From Bryobacterales bacterium (lineage in GTDB: Bacteria; Acidobacteriota; Terriglobia; Bryobacterales; UBA6623): a stretch of 62,812 nt of DNA. Both the position numbers and the translations under genes were made by a program. The DNA lies in the NCBI GenBank assembly GCA_022824585.1, contig JAJDZN010000324.1, positions 1-62,812 of the forward strand, read 5' to 3'. Of this stretch, positions 17,696-26,739 are shown piece after piece. The notes below the pieces were generated by a model. That model saw nothing but the letters and a program-made list of their open reading frames with translations, was not told the DNA's origin and searched no databases. The stretch's first letter is position 1; the number at the start of each line of letters is the position of its first letter.

Positions 17696-18073
17696 ATGCC
17701 CGCTCCCCCCGACCCCGCTGCCCTGCAACAGCGCCTCGACCTGATCCAAGCCCAACTCGCCTCCATCGGCGAACTCCGCCCCGGCTCCCTCAACCGCCGC
17801 TTCCTGCGCTGCAACAAGCCCGGCTGCCGCTGCTCCGACCCCGCTCACCCCGGCCACGGCCCGTATTGGTCGCTGACCTTCAAGTCCGGCGGCAAGACCG
17901 TCACCCGTTCCATCCCGCCTGCGGCCCTCGAGCGCACCCGCCAACAGCTGGCCGAGTACCAGCGCTTCCGCTCGCTCACCGCCGAGTTCGTCGAACTCAG
18001 CGAGCGACTCTGCCACGCGCGCCTCGCCCAAAGCGCCTCCGCCGCCGCCGAGCAGGCGAAAAAAAAACGCTGA
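17696..18073 (+). CDS. IS-encoded first ORF (DUF6788-like)
   Basis: A 125-residue protein, ATG 17696 after the ribosome-binding site AAGGAGG. It has an N-terminal helix, then 'CNKPGCRCSD' and 'HPGHGPYWSLTFK', which look like a small metal-binding segment. An Ala/Lys-rich C-terminus ends in K-K-K-R. This type of short ORF commonly precedes ISKra4-family transposases. Its stop lies just after nine A (18059-18067), and the transposase continues in the -1 frame. A fraction of ribosomes would therefore make the fused protein from 17696 to 19410. Confidence 0.8.
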   Translation: MPAPPDPAALQQRLDLIQAQLASIGELRPGSLNRRFLRCNKPGCRCSDPAHPGHGPYWSLTFKSGGKTVTRSIPPAALERTRQQLAEYQRFRSLTAEFVELSERLCHARLAQSASAAAEQAKKKR

Positions 18074-19410
18074 GCCAGCGCTTCGCTCCCGACATCGGCG
18101 CCGAGATCGACCGCTTCGTCGGCAGCGAGCCCGGCGACCGGATCGACTTCGAGGCCGTCGAGACGGCCGTCCGCCGCAGCGCCCTGCAACTCGCCGCGCG
18201 CGCCGTCGAGCAGCGCCTCGACGCCGACCGCTCCGACCACTGCGGCCCCGTCCGTGCCTGCCCCGACTGCCAGCAGCCGGCACGCTACGCCGGCCGCCGT
18301 CCCAAGACCTTCGAAACCGTGCTCGGCTCGCTCACTCTCCAGCGCGCCTACTACCACTGTCCGGCCTGCGCCCATGGCTGCTGCCCGCGCGACGCCGCGC
18401 TCGGCCTTGACGGGGCTTCGCTCTCCCCCGGCGTGCTGCGCATGACCGGCTCGACCGCCGCCCTGGTCAGCTTTGCCGAGTCCTCCCAGCTGCTCGCCGA
18501 ACTGGCTGGCGTGCGCGTGCCGACCAAGCAGGTCGAGCGCTGCGCCGAGGCGCTCGGGCGCGAGATCGCCGCCGCCGAGCGTGACGGGGCCTTCCCCTCC
18601 GAAGGCCCGTCGGCCCCGACCATGTATCTGGGCTTGGACGGCACCGGCCTGCCGATGCGTGCCAGCGAGACCGCCGGGCGCGCCGGCAAGCAGCCCGACG
18701 GCTCGGCCAAGACCCGCGAGGCCAAGCTGCTGGTCCTGTGGACGGCCCAGTCGCGCCACCCCAAAACCGGTCGGCCGATGCGCGATCCGGGCTCGGCCAG
18801 CTACTGGGCCGCGATCGAGAGCGCCGCCAGCCGCGACACCGACCCGCTGCCCTCCCCCTTCGCCCGCCGCGTCCGGCGCGAGGCCGAGCGGCGCGGCTTC
18901 CCGCAAGCCCAGCGCCGCGTCGTGCTCGGCGACGGAGCCCCTTGGATTTGGAAAATTGCCGGGGAAGACTACCCGGGCGCGATCCAGATCGTAGATCTCT
19001 TCCACGCCAAAGAGCACCTGCACACGGTCTCCAAAGCGCTTTTCCCCGGCCAGCCCGAGCACGCCCGACTGTGGGCCGACGTGCGCTGCGACGAACTCGA
19101 CGACGGTGGCCTCGACGAGGTGCTGGCCATCCTGCGCTCCCACGCCAACGACTGCACCGAAGCCGCCCAGTGCGCCGACTACATCGAGCACAACCGCGCC
19201 CGCATGCAATACGCCGACTTCCGCGCCCGCGGGCTGTGCGTTTCTTCGGGCATCGTAGAGTCTGGCTGCAAGTCCGTGCTCGGCACGCGCCTGAAGCGTT
19301 CCGGGATGCACTGGACCAAAGCAGGGGCCAATAAGATCGCCGCCTTGCGCTGCTGCATCCTCAGTGGACTCTACGAGGACTTCTGGGCCTACCGCACTGC
19401 TCGCCCCTAA
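18067..19410 (+). CDS. ISKra4-type transposase (made by -1 frameshift)
   Basis: The main transposase reading frame, entered from the first ORF by slipping one base back on AAAAAAAAA (18059-18067). There is no good start codon of its own near the junction. It has paired zinc-like cysteines ('CPDCQQ', 'CPACAHGCC') and then a DDE-type catalytic core. The core has Asp at codon 18637 (in 'LGLDGTG'), Asp at 18931 (in 'LGDGAPW') and Glu at 19258 (in 'GIVESGCKS'). 'IVDLFHAKEHL' follows the second Asp, as in this family. The frame is open to 19410 with no lesion, so the element appears able to transpose. Frameshifting efficiency is untested. Confidence 0.88.
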   Translation, partial: TLSQRFAPDIGAEIDRFVGSEPGDRIDFEAVETAVRRSALQLAARAVEQRLDADRSDHCGPVRACPDCQQPARYAGRRPKTFETVLGSLTLQRAYYHCPACAHGCCPRDAALGLDGASLSPGVLRMTGSTAALVSFAESSQLLAELAGVRVPTKQVERCAEALGREIAAAERDGAFPSEGPSAPTMYLGLDGTGLPMRASETAGRAGKQPDGSAKTREAKLLVLWTAQSRHPKTGRPMRDPGSASYWAAIESAASRDTDPLPSPFARRVRREAERRGFPQAQRRVVLGDGAPWIWKIAGEDYPGAIQIVDLFHAKEHLHTVSKALFPGQPEHARLWADVRCDELDDGGLDEVLAILRSHANDCTEAAQCADYIEHNRARMQYADFRARGLCVSSGIVESGCKSVLGTRLKRSGMHWTKAGANKIAALRCCILSGLYEDFWAYRTARP

Positions 19411-19480
19411 GCTGCGCCCCGCTAGCTTGCGCACTCAACGACCGGCACCCCCACCTAAATCACTTTGATGTGGTACACCC

Positions 19481-19489
19481 GCGGCACGT
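19481..19489 (+). repeat. Target-site duplication of the IS, right copy
   Basis: GCGGCACGT, identical to 17574-17582. Removing the element and one copy restores a continuous spacer between the kinase gene and the SMP-30-like leader. Confidence 0.9.
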
Positions 19490-19540
19490 AGCAGCGAACC
19501 TGACGCTATGATCGGTTCACCGTCACTGAGGATAACCGAA

Positions 19541-20566
19541 TTGAAATTCAGAAACGGCATCGCTGCCAGCATCACGGTGCCGAACCTGGCCTGCTCAGCC
19601 CCTCCAGAGCCAGCCGCGCCATACCATGGGGCCGGCACAGTGCACCGGGTCAGCGATGCGCTCGACGCCATCATCCCGGCTGACTACGTGATCGAGAAGC
19701 TGGCCGGCGACATGGGCTTCACTGAAGGGCCGCTCTGAATCAAGGGGGACACTCCGCATCTACTGTTCAGCGACATCCCGGCCAACGTGATCTACCGCAG
19801 GGCGGAAGGCGACACGGAGGCCTCGGTGTTCTATGACCAGATGTACAAAGGGGTGCCCCTCGACGTTTTCCCCGGCTCGAACGGCCTGATTCTGGATGCG
19901 GAAGGCCGCCTGCTGGCGTGCGAGCACGGCAACCGGCGCATTTCGCGCATGGAGGACGGGGAGTGGGTCTCGGTCGTGGACAACTATGAGGGCAAGCGGC
20001 TCAACAGCCCCAACGACGCCGTCTGGCACGCCAACGGCTGGCTGTACTTCACCGATCCGCCCTACGGGCTCGTCAAGCGGGACGAAGACCCGGACAAGGA
20101 GCTGGACTTCAACGGCATTTACCGCCTGAACTATGAGTCAGGCGAACTGCAGCTGCTCAGCCGGGAACAGACGCGGCCCAACGGGATTGGCTTCTCGCCG
20201 GACGGCAAGACCGCCTACGTGTCGAATTCAGACGATGCGACGAAGGTCTGGATGGCCTACGACGTCACCGACGAGGGGCTGTTCGAGGGTGTCCGGGTCT
20301 TCTGTGACGTGACCGGCGAAGAGGCACCAGGGTTGCCGGACGGGCTCAAGCTCGACGGGGACGGCAACCTCTACGCCACCGGGCCGGGCGGCGTCTGGAT
20401 CTTCACGCCGGCCGGTGAGCACCTGGGCACCATCCAGCCGGACGGGGTGCCCGCCAACGTCGCATGGGGCGATGACGGAAGTTCCCTGTACATGACTGCG
20501 CGGACAGGCTTGTACCGGATCAAGCTGCTGGCGAAGGGTCCGATGCCCTTCGATATGGCTGACTGA
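19541..20566 (+). pseudogene. SMP-30/gluconolactonase-like lipoprotein, first tandem copy, broken
   Basis: Collinear with the intact copy at 20662-21687 over its full length, and nearly identical in the second half. Three changes mark decay. The start aligned with the intact ATG is TTG (19541). An in-frame TGA at 19736-19738 replaces a Trp codon in 'GPVWIKGD'. The insertion sequence has replaced its promoter about 60 bp upstream. Downstream of the stop the frame stays open to 20566, with 'GSNGLILDAEGR', 'NSPNDAVW' and 'PNGIGFSPDG' intact. The protein is therefore probably not made, unless translation restarts at 19787 to give a truncated propeller without signal peptide. Confidence 0.88.
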
Positions 20567-20661
20567 CGTCCCTGATGGGCACTGGCGGCTAAGCGCTGAC
20601 GACGGCCCCTTGCAGGGGATTTGGCGCTATGATGGGTTGACCGTCACGGAGGAAAATCGAA

Positions 20662-21687
20662 ATGAGACTCCAAAACCTGATCGTTCCTAGCCTTGCGGTA
20701 CTGGCTCTGGCCTGCGCCGCCCCGCCAGAGCCCGCCCCGCCGGACCATGGTGCCGGCACCGTGCTCAAGGTCAGCGATGCGCTCGACGCCATCGTCCCGG
20801 CCGATTACATGATTGAGAAGCTGGCCGGCGACATGGGTTTCACAGAGGGGCCCGTCTGGATCAAGGGTGACAGCCCGCACCTGCTCTTCAGCGATATCCC
20901 GGCCAATGCGATCAACCGCTGGGCAGAGGGCGACACGGCCGCCTCGGTGTTTTACGACCAGATGTACAAGGGCGAGCCGCGGGATGCTTCGCTGGGCTCG
21001 AACGGCCTGATCCTCGACGCGGAAGGCCGGCTGCTGGCGTGCGAGCACGGCAACCGTCGCATTTCGCGCATGGAAGACGGAGAGTGGGTCTCGATAGTGG
21101 ACAACTACGAGGGCAAGAGGCTCAACAGCCCCAACGACGCCGCCTGGCACTCCAACGGCTGGCTGTACTTTACCGATCCGCCCTACGGGCTGCCCCAGCT
21201 CGAGGAAGATCCGCTCCGGGAGCTGGACTTCAACGGAATCTACCGCCTGAACTACGAGTCTGGTGAGCTGCAGTTGCTCATCCGCGATCAGACCAGGCCC
21301 AACGGGATCGGCTTCTCCCCGGACGGCATGACCGCCTACGTAGCCAATTCCGATGCCTCCATGAAGGTCTGGATGGCCTACGACGTCAACGATGACGGGA
21401 TGTTCGAGAACGGCAGGGTGTTCTACGACGCCACCAGCGAGACGGCGCCCGGAGCGCCTGACGGCCTCAAGCTCGACGTGAACGGCAACATTTACGCCAC
21501 CGGGCCGGGCGGGGTCTGGATTTTCACGCCGGCCGGCGAGCATCTGGGCACCATCCAGCCGGACGAGGTGCCTGCCAACGTCGCATGGGGCGATGACGGC
21601 AGTTCCCTGTACATGACCGCGCGGACGGGCCTGTACCGGATCAAGCTGGCGGCGATGGGCCCGATGCCGGCCGACATGGCCGACTGA
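20662..21687 (+). CDS. SMP-30/gluconolactonase-like lipoprotein
   Basis: A 341-residue secreted six-bladed propeller of the SMP-30/gluconolactonase/LRE type. The signal peptide ends in a lipobox ('LALAC', Cys18). The fold is shown by 'EGPVWIKGDSPHLLFSDI' (metal-ligand Glu in the first blade), 'NSPNDAAW' (Asn/Asp metal site), 'PNGIGFSPDG' and 'PDGLKLDVNGN' (Asp). These match the divalent-metal ligands Glu, Asn, Asn and Asp of lactonases. It would hydrolyse a sugar lactone at the cell surface. A GGAGG site lies 10 bp before ATG 20662. It arose by tandem duplication together with the preceding, now broken copy, and the leader is duplicated too. Confidence 0.9.
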   Translation: MRLQNLIVPSLAVLALACAAPPEPAPPDHGAGTVLKVSDALDAIVPADYMIEKLAGDMGFTEGPVWIKGDSPHLLFSDIPANAINRWAEGDTAASVFYDQMYKGEPRDASLGSNGLILDAEGRLLACEHGNRRISRMEDGEWVSIVDNYEGKRLNSPNDAAWHSNGWLYFTDPPYGLPQLEEDPLRELDFNGIYRLNYESGELQLLIRDQTRPNGIGFSPDGMTAYVANSDASMKVWMAYDVNDDGMFENGRVFYDATSETAPGAPDGLKLDVNGNIYATGPGGVWIFTPAGEHLGTIQPDEVPANVAWGDDGSSLYMTARTGLYRIKLAAMGPMPADMAD

Positions 21688-21693
21688 CACGAT

Positions 21694-21709
21694 CGCCAGG
21701 GCACTGGCG
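21694..21709 (+). other. Short hairpin after the SMP-30-like gene
   Basis: CGCCAG (21694-21699), loop of four, CTGGCG (21704-21709). No T-run follows, so it is not a classic intrinsic terminator. It may stabilise the 3' end. Confidence 0.3.
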
Positions 21710-21758
21710 GGCAGGAGCGCGTTGCGGGCAGCGGCGGGTCCCTGCTACCTTGAGCGCG

Positions 21759-24317
21759 ATGTCTATCATTCGCGCTTTCCTCCTGCCGCTTACAGCCTGC
21801 GGGCTGGCGTTGGTCGGCTGCGGCACCGGCTCGACGGCCTTCCAGAGCCAGTTCGACCCGGCGGTCGAACGCCCGTGGGTCGGCTCTGAGTACTGGTCCA
21901 ACCCGCTGCAAGACTGGCGCTTGCGAGAAGGGCGGCTGGAGAACTTCCGGGCGGGCGGGGACCGCAACGTGTTCCTGCTGACCCGCGAGGTCGACGCGTC
22001 CAGCGGCACTCTCTCGACGAGTGTCCGCATCGGGCGGATCGAACCGACCGGCGAGCCTCTCGGAGACGGCTGGGCCGGCTTCCGGGTGGGAATCCGCGGA
22101 TCGTTCAACGACTATCGCGACAGCGCCGTGCGCGGCGTCGGCCTGCACTGCGGGGTGGCATCTGACGGACGCCTGTTCATTGGATCTCCCGATGATTCGT
22201 CGCCTGTAGCAGACGGCGCGTTCGAGTCCGACGCCAGCTTGTTGCTCCACGCCGAACCGTCCGGAGACTTGGCGCACCTGACATTGCGCCTCGAAACGGC
22301 TTCCGGCGTGCAGGAAGTCTCCCGCGAGGTCGATCCCGGCTGGCTGACCGGGGGCCTGGCGCTGGTCTCCAGCAGCGGCGCGATTCCGGACTCGCCGCCG
22401 GCGGAAGAGGAAATCCGCGAGACCGGCTGGGCGCTCAAGCGCGGCACAAGAGCGGGCGGCACGCTTCGCTTGTGGTTCGCCGATTGGAACGTGTCCGGCA
22501 GCCGGGTCACCGCCCATCCAGAGCGGAAGCTCGGCCCGATCATGTTCGCGATGCACACGCTCAGCAAGGGCGTGCTGAAGCTGAATGCCCTCCTGGCACC
22601 GCTGGATGCCGAGGGCAGCGATGCGGCGTTGGAGATCCAAGACGGCGGCTGGAAGGAAATCGCCCGCTCAGCCGTCGATCCTGAGGCCCGCACAGCCACT
22701 TTCCGCGTGCCGGACTGGGACCACACGGTGGACACGCCGTACCGGGTTGTGTTCGCTGGCGACACCTGGGAAGGCACGGTGCGCAAGGACCCTGCGGACA
22801 AGGACGAGATCGTCGTAGCCGCCTTCACCGGCAACAACGATCTCGGTTTCCCGCACGCGGACATCGTGCGGAACATGCTGCACCACCGGCCCGACCTGAT
22901 GGCCTTCACGGGAGACAACGTTTACGAGCGTGTCGGCGAGTACGGCATCGTGCGCGAGCCGACCGACATGGCCATCCTCGACTACCTGCGCAAGTGGTAC
23001 ATCTTCGGCTGGGAATACGGCGAACTGCTGAGAGACATTCCGACCGTGGCACTGCCGGACGACCACGACGTCTATCAAGGCAACATCTGGGGCGCGGCCG
23101 GACGCAAGGCGCACGGCTACGGCAAGCCCGGACAGGACCAAGGCGGCTACGTGATGGATCCGCGCTTTGTCCACGTGGTGCAAACGACGCAGACGGCGAA
23201 CATGCCCGATCCGTTCGATCCGACGCCGGTCGAGCAAGGCATCGGGGTGTATTACACGGACCTGCTGTACGGCGGGATCAGCTTCGCGATCATCGAGGAT
23301 CGCAAGTGGAAGGACTCGGCCACGGCGCTGATCGGACCCGGCATCATCAACGGCTGGGCGCAAGACCCGAACTACGACGCTCGCAAGAGTTCGGACAATC
23401 GCGATTTTCCGCTCCTCGGCGAGCGGCAGGAAAGCTTCCTAGAGGCATGGGCGCAAGACTGGGAGGGCGCGTGGATGAAGGCGGCCATCTCTCAGACGAT
23501 CTTTGCCAACGTGTGCACGCTGCCCAAGGGCACGACAACCGACGCGGTGACCGGCAGCCTGCGCGTGAACGCCCCGGGCGAGTACGCGCCCGGCGAAGAG
23601 CCGGTCCAGGACCACGATTCCAACGGCTGGCCACAGTCGGGCCGCAACCGCGCCGTGCGGCTGCTGCGCAAGGCCGTGGCGGTCCACATCGCGGGCGACC
23701 AGCACCTCGGCAGCACCGTCCAATACGGCGTGGAAGACTGGAACGATAGCAGCTGGGCCATCTGCGTTCCGTCGGTGGCCAACATCTTCCCGCGCCGCTG
23801 GTTCCCTACTCAGGAGGGTCGCAACCGCAAGGAGGGCGCTCCCCGCAATACCGGCGAATTCCACGACGGCTTTGGCAACAAGGTCACCATCCACGCCCTC
23901 TCCAACCCGCACACCAACGGCATCGAGCCCACGGCCCTGAACCACCGGGCACCCGGCTACGGGATCATCAAGTTCAAGCGCGACGACCGGAGCATCGAAT
24001 TTGCCAATTGGCCCCGCTGGGTCGAAGCGTCTGAGGAAGGGGCCCAACCGTATCCAGGCTGGCCAATTCGCATCAAGCAGAGCCAGAGCGGCCTGCCCAA
24101 GGGCTACACTCTACCTCCGATCGACGCCCAAGGGGCTGTGGACCCGGTGGTGCAGGTGATTGATGAATCGAACGGCGAGATCGTCTACACGCTACGGATC
24201 CAAGGCAGCGAATTCACCCCGACGGTGCGCCAGCCAGGCGGCTACACCGTCCGAGTAATCCACCCCGAATCGGGTGAGGTGTCCGAATCGAAGGGATTAC
24301 AGGCCGAGGCGCAATAA
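21759..24317 (+). CDS. PhoD-like metallophosphatase lipoprotein
   Basis: An 852-residue exported protein. The signal peptide has a lipobox ('LVGCG'). A beta-rich N-terminal part covers about 25-340. A calcineurin-like PhoD-type phosphatase core follows, with 'FTGDNVYE', 'ALPDDHDVYQGNIWG', 'AAISQTIFANV' and 'VHIAGDQHLGSTV' carrying the Asp/Asn/His metal ligands, and a C-terminal beta domain closes the protein. It would cleave phosphate mono- or diesters in the periplasm. ATG 21759 was preferred over TTG 21750 because it begins the signal peptide. It lies 71 bp after the SMP-30-like gene on the same strand and is likely cotranscribed. Confidence 0.85.
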   Translation: MSIIRAFLLPLTACGLALVGCGTGSTAFQSQFDPAVERPWVGSEYWSNPLQDWRLREGRLENFRAGGDRNVFLLTREVDASSGTLSTSVRIGRIEPTGEPLGDGWAGFRVGIRGSFNDYRDSAVRGVGLHCGVASDGRLFIGSPDDSSPVADGAFESDASLLLHAEPSGDLAHLTLRLETASGVQEVSREVDPGWLTGGLALVSSSGAIPDSPPAEEEIRETGWALKRGTRAGGTLRLWFADWNVSGSRVTAHPERKLGPIMFAMHTLSKGVLKLNALLAPLDAEGSDAALEIQDGGWKEIARSAVDPEARTATFRVPDWDHTVDTPYRVVFAGDTWEGTVRKDPADKDEIVVAAFTGNNDLGFPHADIVRNMLHHRPDLMAFTGDNVYERVGEYGIVREPTDMAILDYLRKWYIFGWEYGELLRDIPTVALPDDHDVYQGNIWGAAGRKAHGYGKPGQDQGGYVMDPRFVHVVQTTQTANMPDPFDPTPVEQGIGVYYTDLLYGGISFAIIEDRKWKDSATALIGPGIINGWAQDPNYDARKSSDNRDFPLLGERQESFLEAWAQDWEGAWMKAAISQTIFANVCTLPKGTTTDAVTGSLRVNAPGEYAPGEEPVQDHDSNGWPQSGRNRAVRLLRKAVAVHIAGDQHLGSTVQYGVEDWNDSSWAICVPSVANIFPRRWFPTQEGRNRKEGAPRNTGEFHDGFGNKVTIHALSNPHTNGIEPTALNHRAPGYGIIKFKRDDRSIEFANWPRWVEASEEGAQPYPGWPIRIKQSQSGLPKGYTLPPIDAQGAVDPVVQVIDESNGEIVYTLRIQGSEFTPTVRQPGGYTVRVIHPESGEVSESKGLQAEAQ

Positions 24318-24656
24318 GGCGACGTATAGCTTCATCTGATGCCCTTGACGCAACACTGCTGAAGTGAGCAGTCATTTCGTGGTCAATCAATCAAGTTAGG
24401 CCCTATTTGTCCGGGAAGGCTTCCACCGTGTCGGCCGACGGCGATACTCTCCGACCGAACGTCTGTGTCCCGTCACGTGGAGTTTCGAGAAGATGGAGGA
24501 CCACTCGGGACGCATCCATGGGGGGGCTGGGTGTGGATCGGGTCCCCGGCTCAGCAGCGTTGACCGTGTACACGGGTTTCGGGCCACCGCGACTTCCTGG
24601 ATTGCAGTAGATCCGGGGCGGACACGCTGCGGGTGAACCCCGTGAACGCGTCGCAG
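24318..24656. other. Intergenic region between convergent genes
   Basis: About 340 bp between the PhoD-like gene and the decayed channel gene. Short frames on the minus strand have low-complexity, non-protein-like composition. No clear terminator was recognised. Confidence 0.45.
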
Positions 24657-25840
24657 CTAATCCCATCGTTTCCTGTAGTAGCTGATGAACTCGGGGCCGT
24701 CCAATTCGCGCGTCGAGTTGTTGGCCCGGACATAACTGACTTCTCTGCCTTCACCAGCCAGACAGGATCGGGCGATTGATCAATCTCGACGACGCAGATT
24801 TCCAGGCCCTTGACCGTCTCGATTCTGATGTGAGTGCAGGTCGCTGCGGACGAACCGAACTCTTCGCCGATGCGGTCGGTGAGGTGCCTCACGTATTGCT
24901 CTGAATTCCACCGCCTCATTTCAAGGTCTGGCTGAATTCCGAGCGGGGTGGCGTTGTCGTCCACCCCAATGAACAAAAAGCCGCCTCTCGCATTCAGGAA
25001 CCCGGCGACCGGCTTGAGGACAGATGCCTCGAAGATGACCTCTTGCGGGATATTGGGATTCGCGTAGCTGTAGAAGGCCGAGGATTTGAACTCCTGGCGC
25101 TCACTCTCCTCGCCGCTGAGAAGCGCTTCGCGGGCCTTCTTTGCCGCGAGCACCTCGGACGTGATTACGCCGACCGGGATCGCCACGACCGCATACCCCA
25201 GAATCACGAGAACGGACGTTAGGATCTGGCCGGGTACTGTCGCCGGGATCAGGCTTCCATGCCCGACGGTTGTCATCGTGATGATTGCCCAGTAGGTGCT
25301 TGCTGGAATGCTGGTGAATCCGTTCTCGGGTCCCTCTACGAGAAACATCAGCGATCCCGCGACTACCGAAATCAGAAGGACACCGATCACAAAGGCCCCG
25401 ATCTTGTAGCGAGTAGCCTCCAGCGCATTGCCTATCGTCATGGCCGCTCGCGAGAACCGCCCCAATGACACGATGCGGAAGATTCGAAGCATCCGCAGCA
25501 CGCGCAGCACCGCGAAGGTGTTCGCACCCGGGAACACGAACGCAAGCCAGGTGGGCGCGATCGAGACGAGGTCCACCAGACCGAAGCCTCCAAATGCATA
25601 TCGGGACGGCCTCGGATGGCAGAAGAGCCGCAGCAGGTACTCCACACTGAAGGTCACCGTGAAGGCAATCTCCGCTATCCGCAGTCGATCGGACTACGCG
25701 GACCCGATGTCGGCCACGGATTCCAGCATGACGACACTGACGCTGACCAAACTGGCGGCTAGCAGCCACAGGTCAAGAGTTCTCGCAGCGCGACCGCTGC
25801 CAAAGAGGACATCGAACAGTCGTTCCCGAAGGCGCTTCAA
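24657..25840 (-). pseudogene. Ion channel fused to Schlafen-AlbA_2-like domain, broken
   Basis: Reading from TTG 25840, with GGAGGAG at the right distance upstream, gives an N-terminus with helices of a voltage-gated-like channel. An in-frame TAG at 25696-25694 stops the frame at codon 49, where family members carry a residue before 'DRLRIAEIAFTV'. After it the frame continues with S2-S4-like helices (an Arg series 'VLRVLRMLRIFRIV'), a pore helix and the filter T-V-G-H-G. About 130 residues resembling the Schlafen AlbA_2 domain follow ('GFLNARGGFLFIGVDDNA'). A second lesion near 24735-24760 shifts the frame. The true C-terminus ('SYVRANNSTRELDG', ending at TAG 24659-24657) is in another frame. 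The span is one base short of a multiple of three. Sequencing error is not excluded. Confidence 0.8.
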
Positions 25841-25975
25841 CTTAACTCCTCCACAACGAGCGTCATGGCGCCGACCGGCGATGTTAGGCAGCGCCTCTGA
25901 CCTGAAGTTCGCGAGTGGGAATCCCCCTGAAATCGGTGGTATTTGACCCGTCCAAACGGATGCCCCGGAAGGTGC

Positions 25976-26716
25976 CTACTTGGCCCGCAGGCGCTGCCTG
26001 AGCGCCTGCAAGCGGCTGCCCAGTTCCTTTTGGGCCACAGCAAAGCCCTTTGCGGTAACGTTGCCGCCGGAGCAATAGTCCAGGACGACGGCTTCAGCGG
26101 CGCAGAACTCCGCGCACACATCAGCCACTTGTCCGGCGATCTCGCCGGGGATGTTGGTCACGCCGTTCTGGTCGGCGTGGATCAGGTCGCCGGGATAGAT
26201 CGCCAGCCCGCCGACGTGTACCGGGACGTTGAACTCCAGCAACTGCGGGTATCCGTGCGAACTGATGACGCCATCCGAGAAAGAAGGCAAGCCCACCGCG
26301 CGCACCTGGTCCAGATCGCGAGCGGCACCGCTGGTGATCAGACCGACAACTCCGAACGACTTATAGGTGGCCGCCATGACTTCGCCGAACGTGGCGGACT
26401 TGGTCGGCGAGTCTAGGTCTTGGATCACCACCAGCGGCGGGTCCGGGACCTCTCCGAAGCGGGCTACTTGATCGGCCAGGCTGCCGTAGGCCCCGCCCGC
26501 CCACGGCTTGACGGCGGAGCGGAAGGTGGCAGTGGAGGCATACCCGCAGATCGGCCCCATCTCGGGAAAACAGGCCTTGATTCGGTCATCCATGTATCCG
26601 TCCGTCTGGGGGCGGACGCCGAATAACTCGATTACGTTGCAGACCGTAGGGGTGTCGAACTGGCAGAGCTTGCTCAGCACTTCGCCCGAAAGCTGGGGTG
26701 CGGACATAACGTCCAT
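25976..26716 (-). CDS. RraA/HMG-aldolase-family protein
   Basis: A 246-residue protein of the RraA fold, which contains 4-hydroxy-4-methyl-2-oxoglutarate/4-carboxy-4-hydroxy-2-oxoadipate aldolases and the RNase E regulator RraA. It has 'FDTPTVCNVIEL' at the N-terminus, the metal/pyruvate motif 'TSGAARDLDQV' (G-x-x-R-D) and 'GDLIHADQNGV' as expected for the aldolase branch. An enzyme role is more likely than RNase E binding, since length and motifs match the aldolases. It would act in the cytosol on a hydroxy-oxo acid. It is on the same strand as the PHP-type gene, which lies immediately upstream with a gap of about 23 bp, so they may be cotranscribed. Confidence 0.85.
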   Translation of the reverse strand: MDVMSAPQLSGEVLSKLCQFDTPTVCNVIELFGVRPQTDGYMDDRIKACFPEMGPICGYASTATFRSAVKPWAGGAYGSLADQVARFGEVPDPPLVVIQDLDSPTKSATFGEVMAATYKSFGVVGLITSGAARDLDQVRAVGLPSFSDGVISSHGYPQLLEFNVPVHVGGLAIYPGDLIHADQNGVTNIPGEIAGQVADVCAEFCAAEAVVLDYCSGGNVTAKGFAVAQKELGSRLQALRQRLRAK

Positions 26717-26739
26717 GGTATTGCACGGGCCTCAGGCGG

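Larger units (their letters stand above)
17583..19480 (+). mobile_element. Complete ISKra4-type insertion sequence, 1,898 bp
   Basis: The ends form a 22-bp imperfect inverted repeat beginning GGGTGTAC (17583-17604 against 19459-19480, 18 of 22 matches by eye). Both are flanked by an identical 9-bp target duplication, GCGGCACGT, at 17574-17582 and 19481-19489. Inside are a small ORF and a transposase in the -1 frame, joined across nine A residues. GGG ends and the two-ORF layout agree with the ISKra4 family. It inserted between the anti-sigma kinase and the first SMP-30-like gene, cutting the latter's upstream region. Intact ends and a perfect target duplication point to recent insertion. Confidence 0.93.

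Noticed and set aside
17845..19434. Antisense frame to the transposase
   Set aside because: The sense frame has the DDE residues and transposase signatures. The antisense is an artefact of GC-rich codons.
19736..19738. UGA reassigned to tryptophan
   Set aside because: TGA is used as the normal stop of many intact genes here, and the aligned second copy has TGG.
25694..25696. Programmed readthrough of TAG in the channel gene
   Set aside because: A second, independent lesion (frameshift near 24735-24760) is present, so decay or sequence error is simpler.
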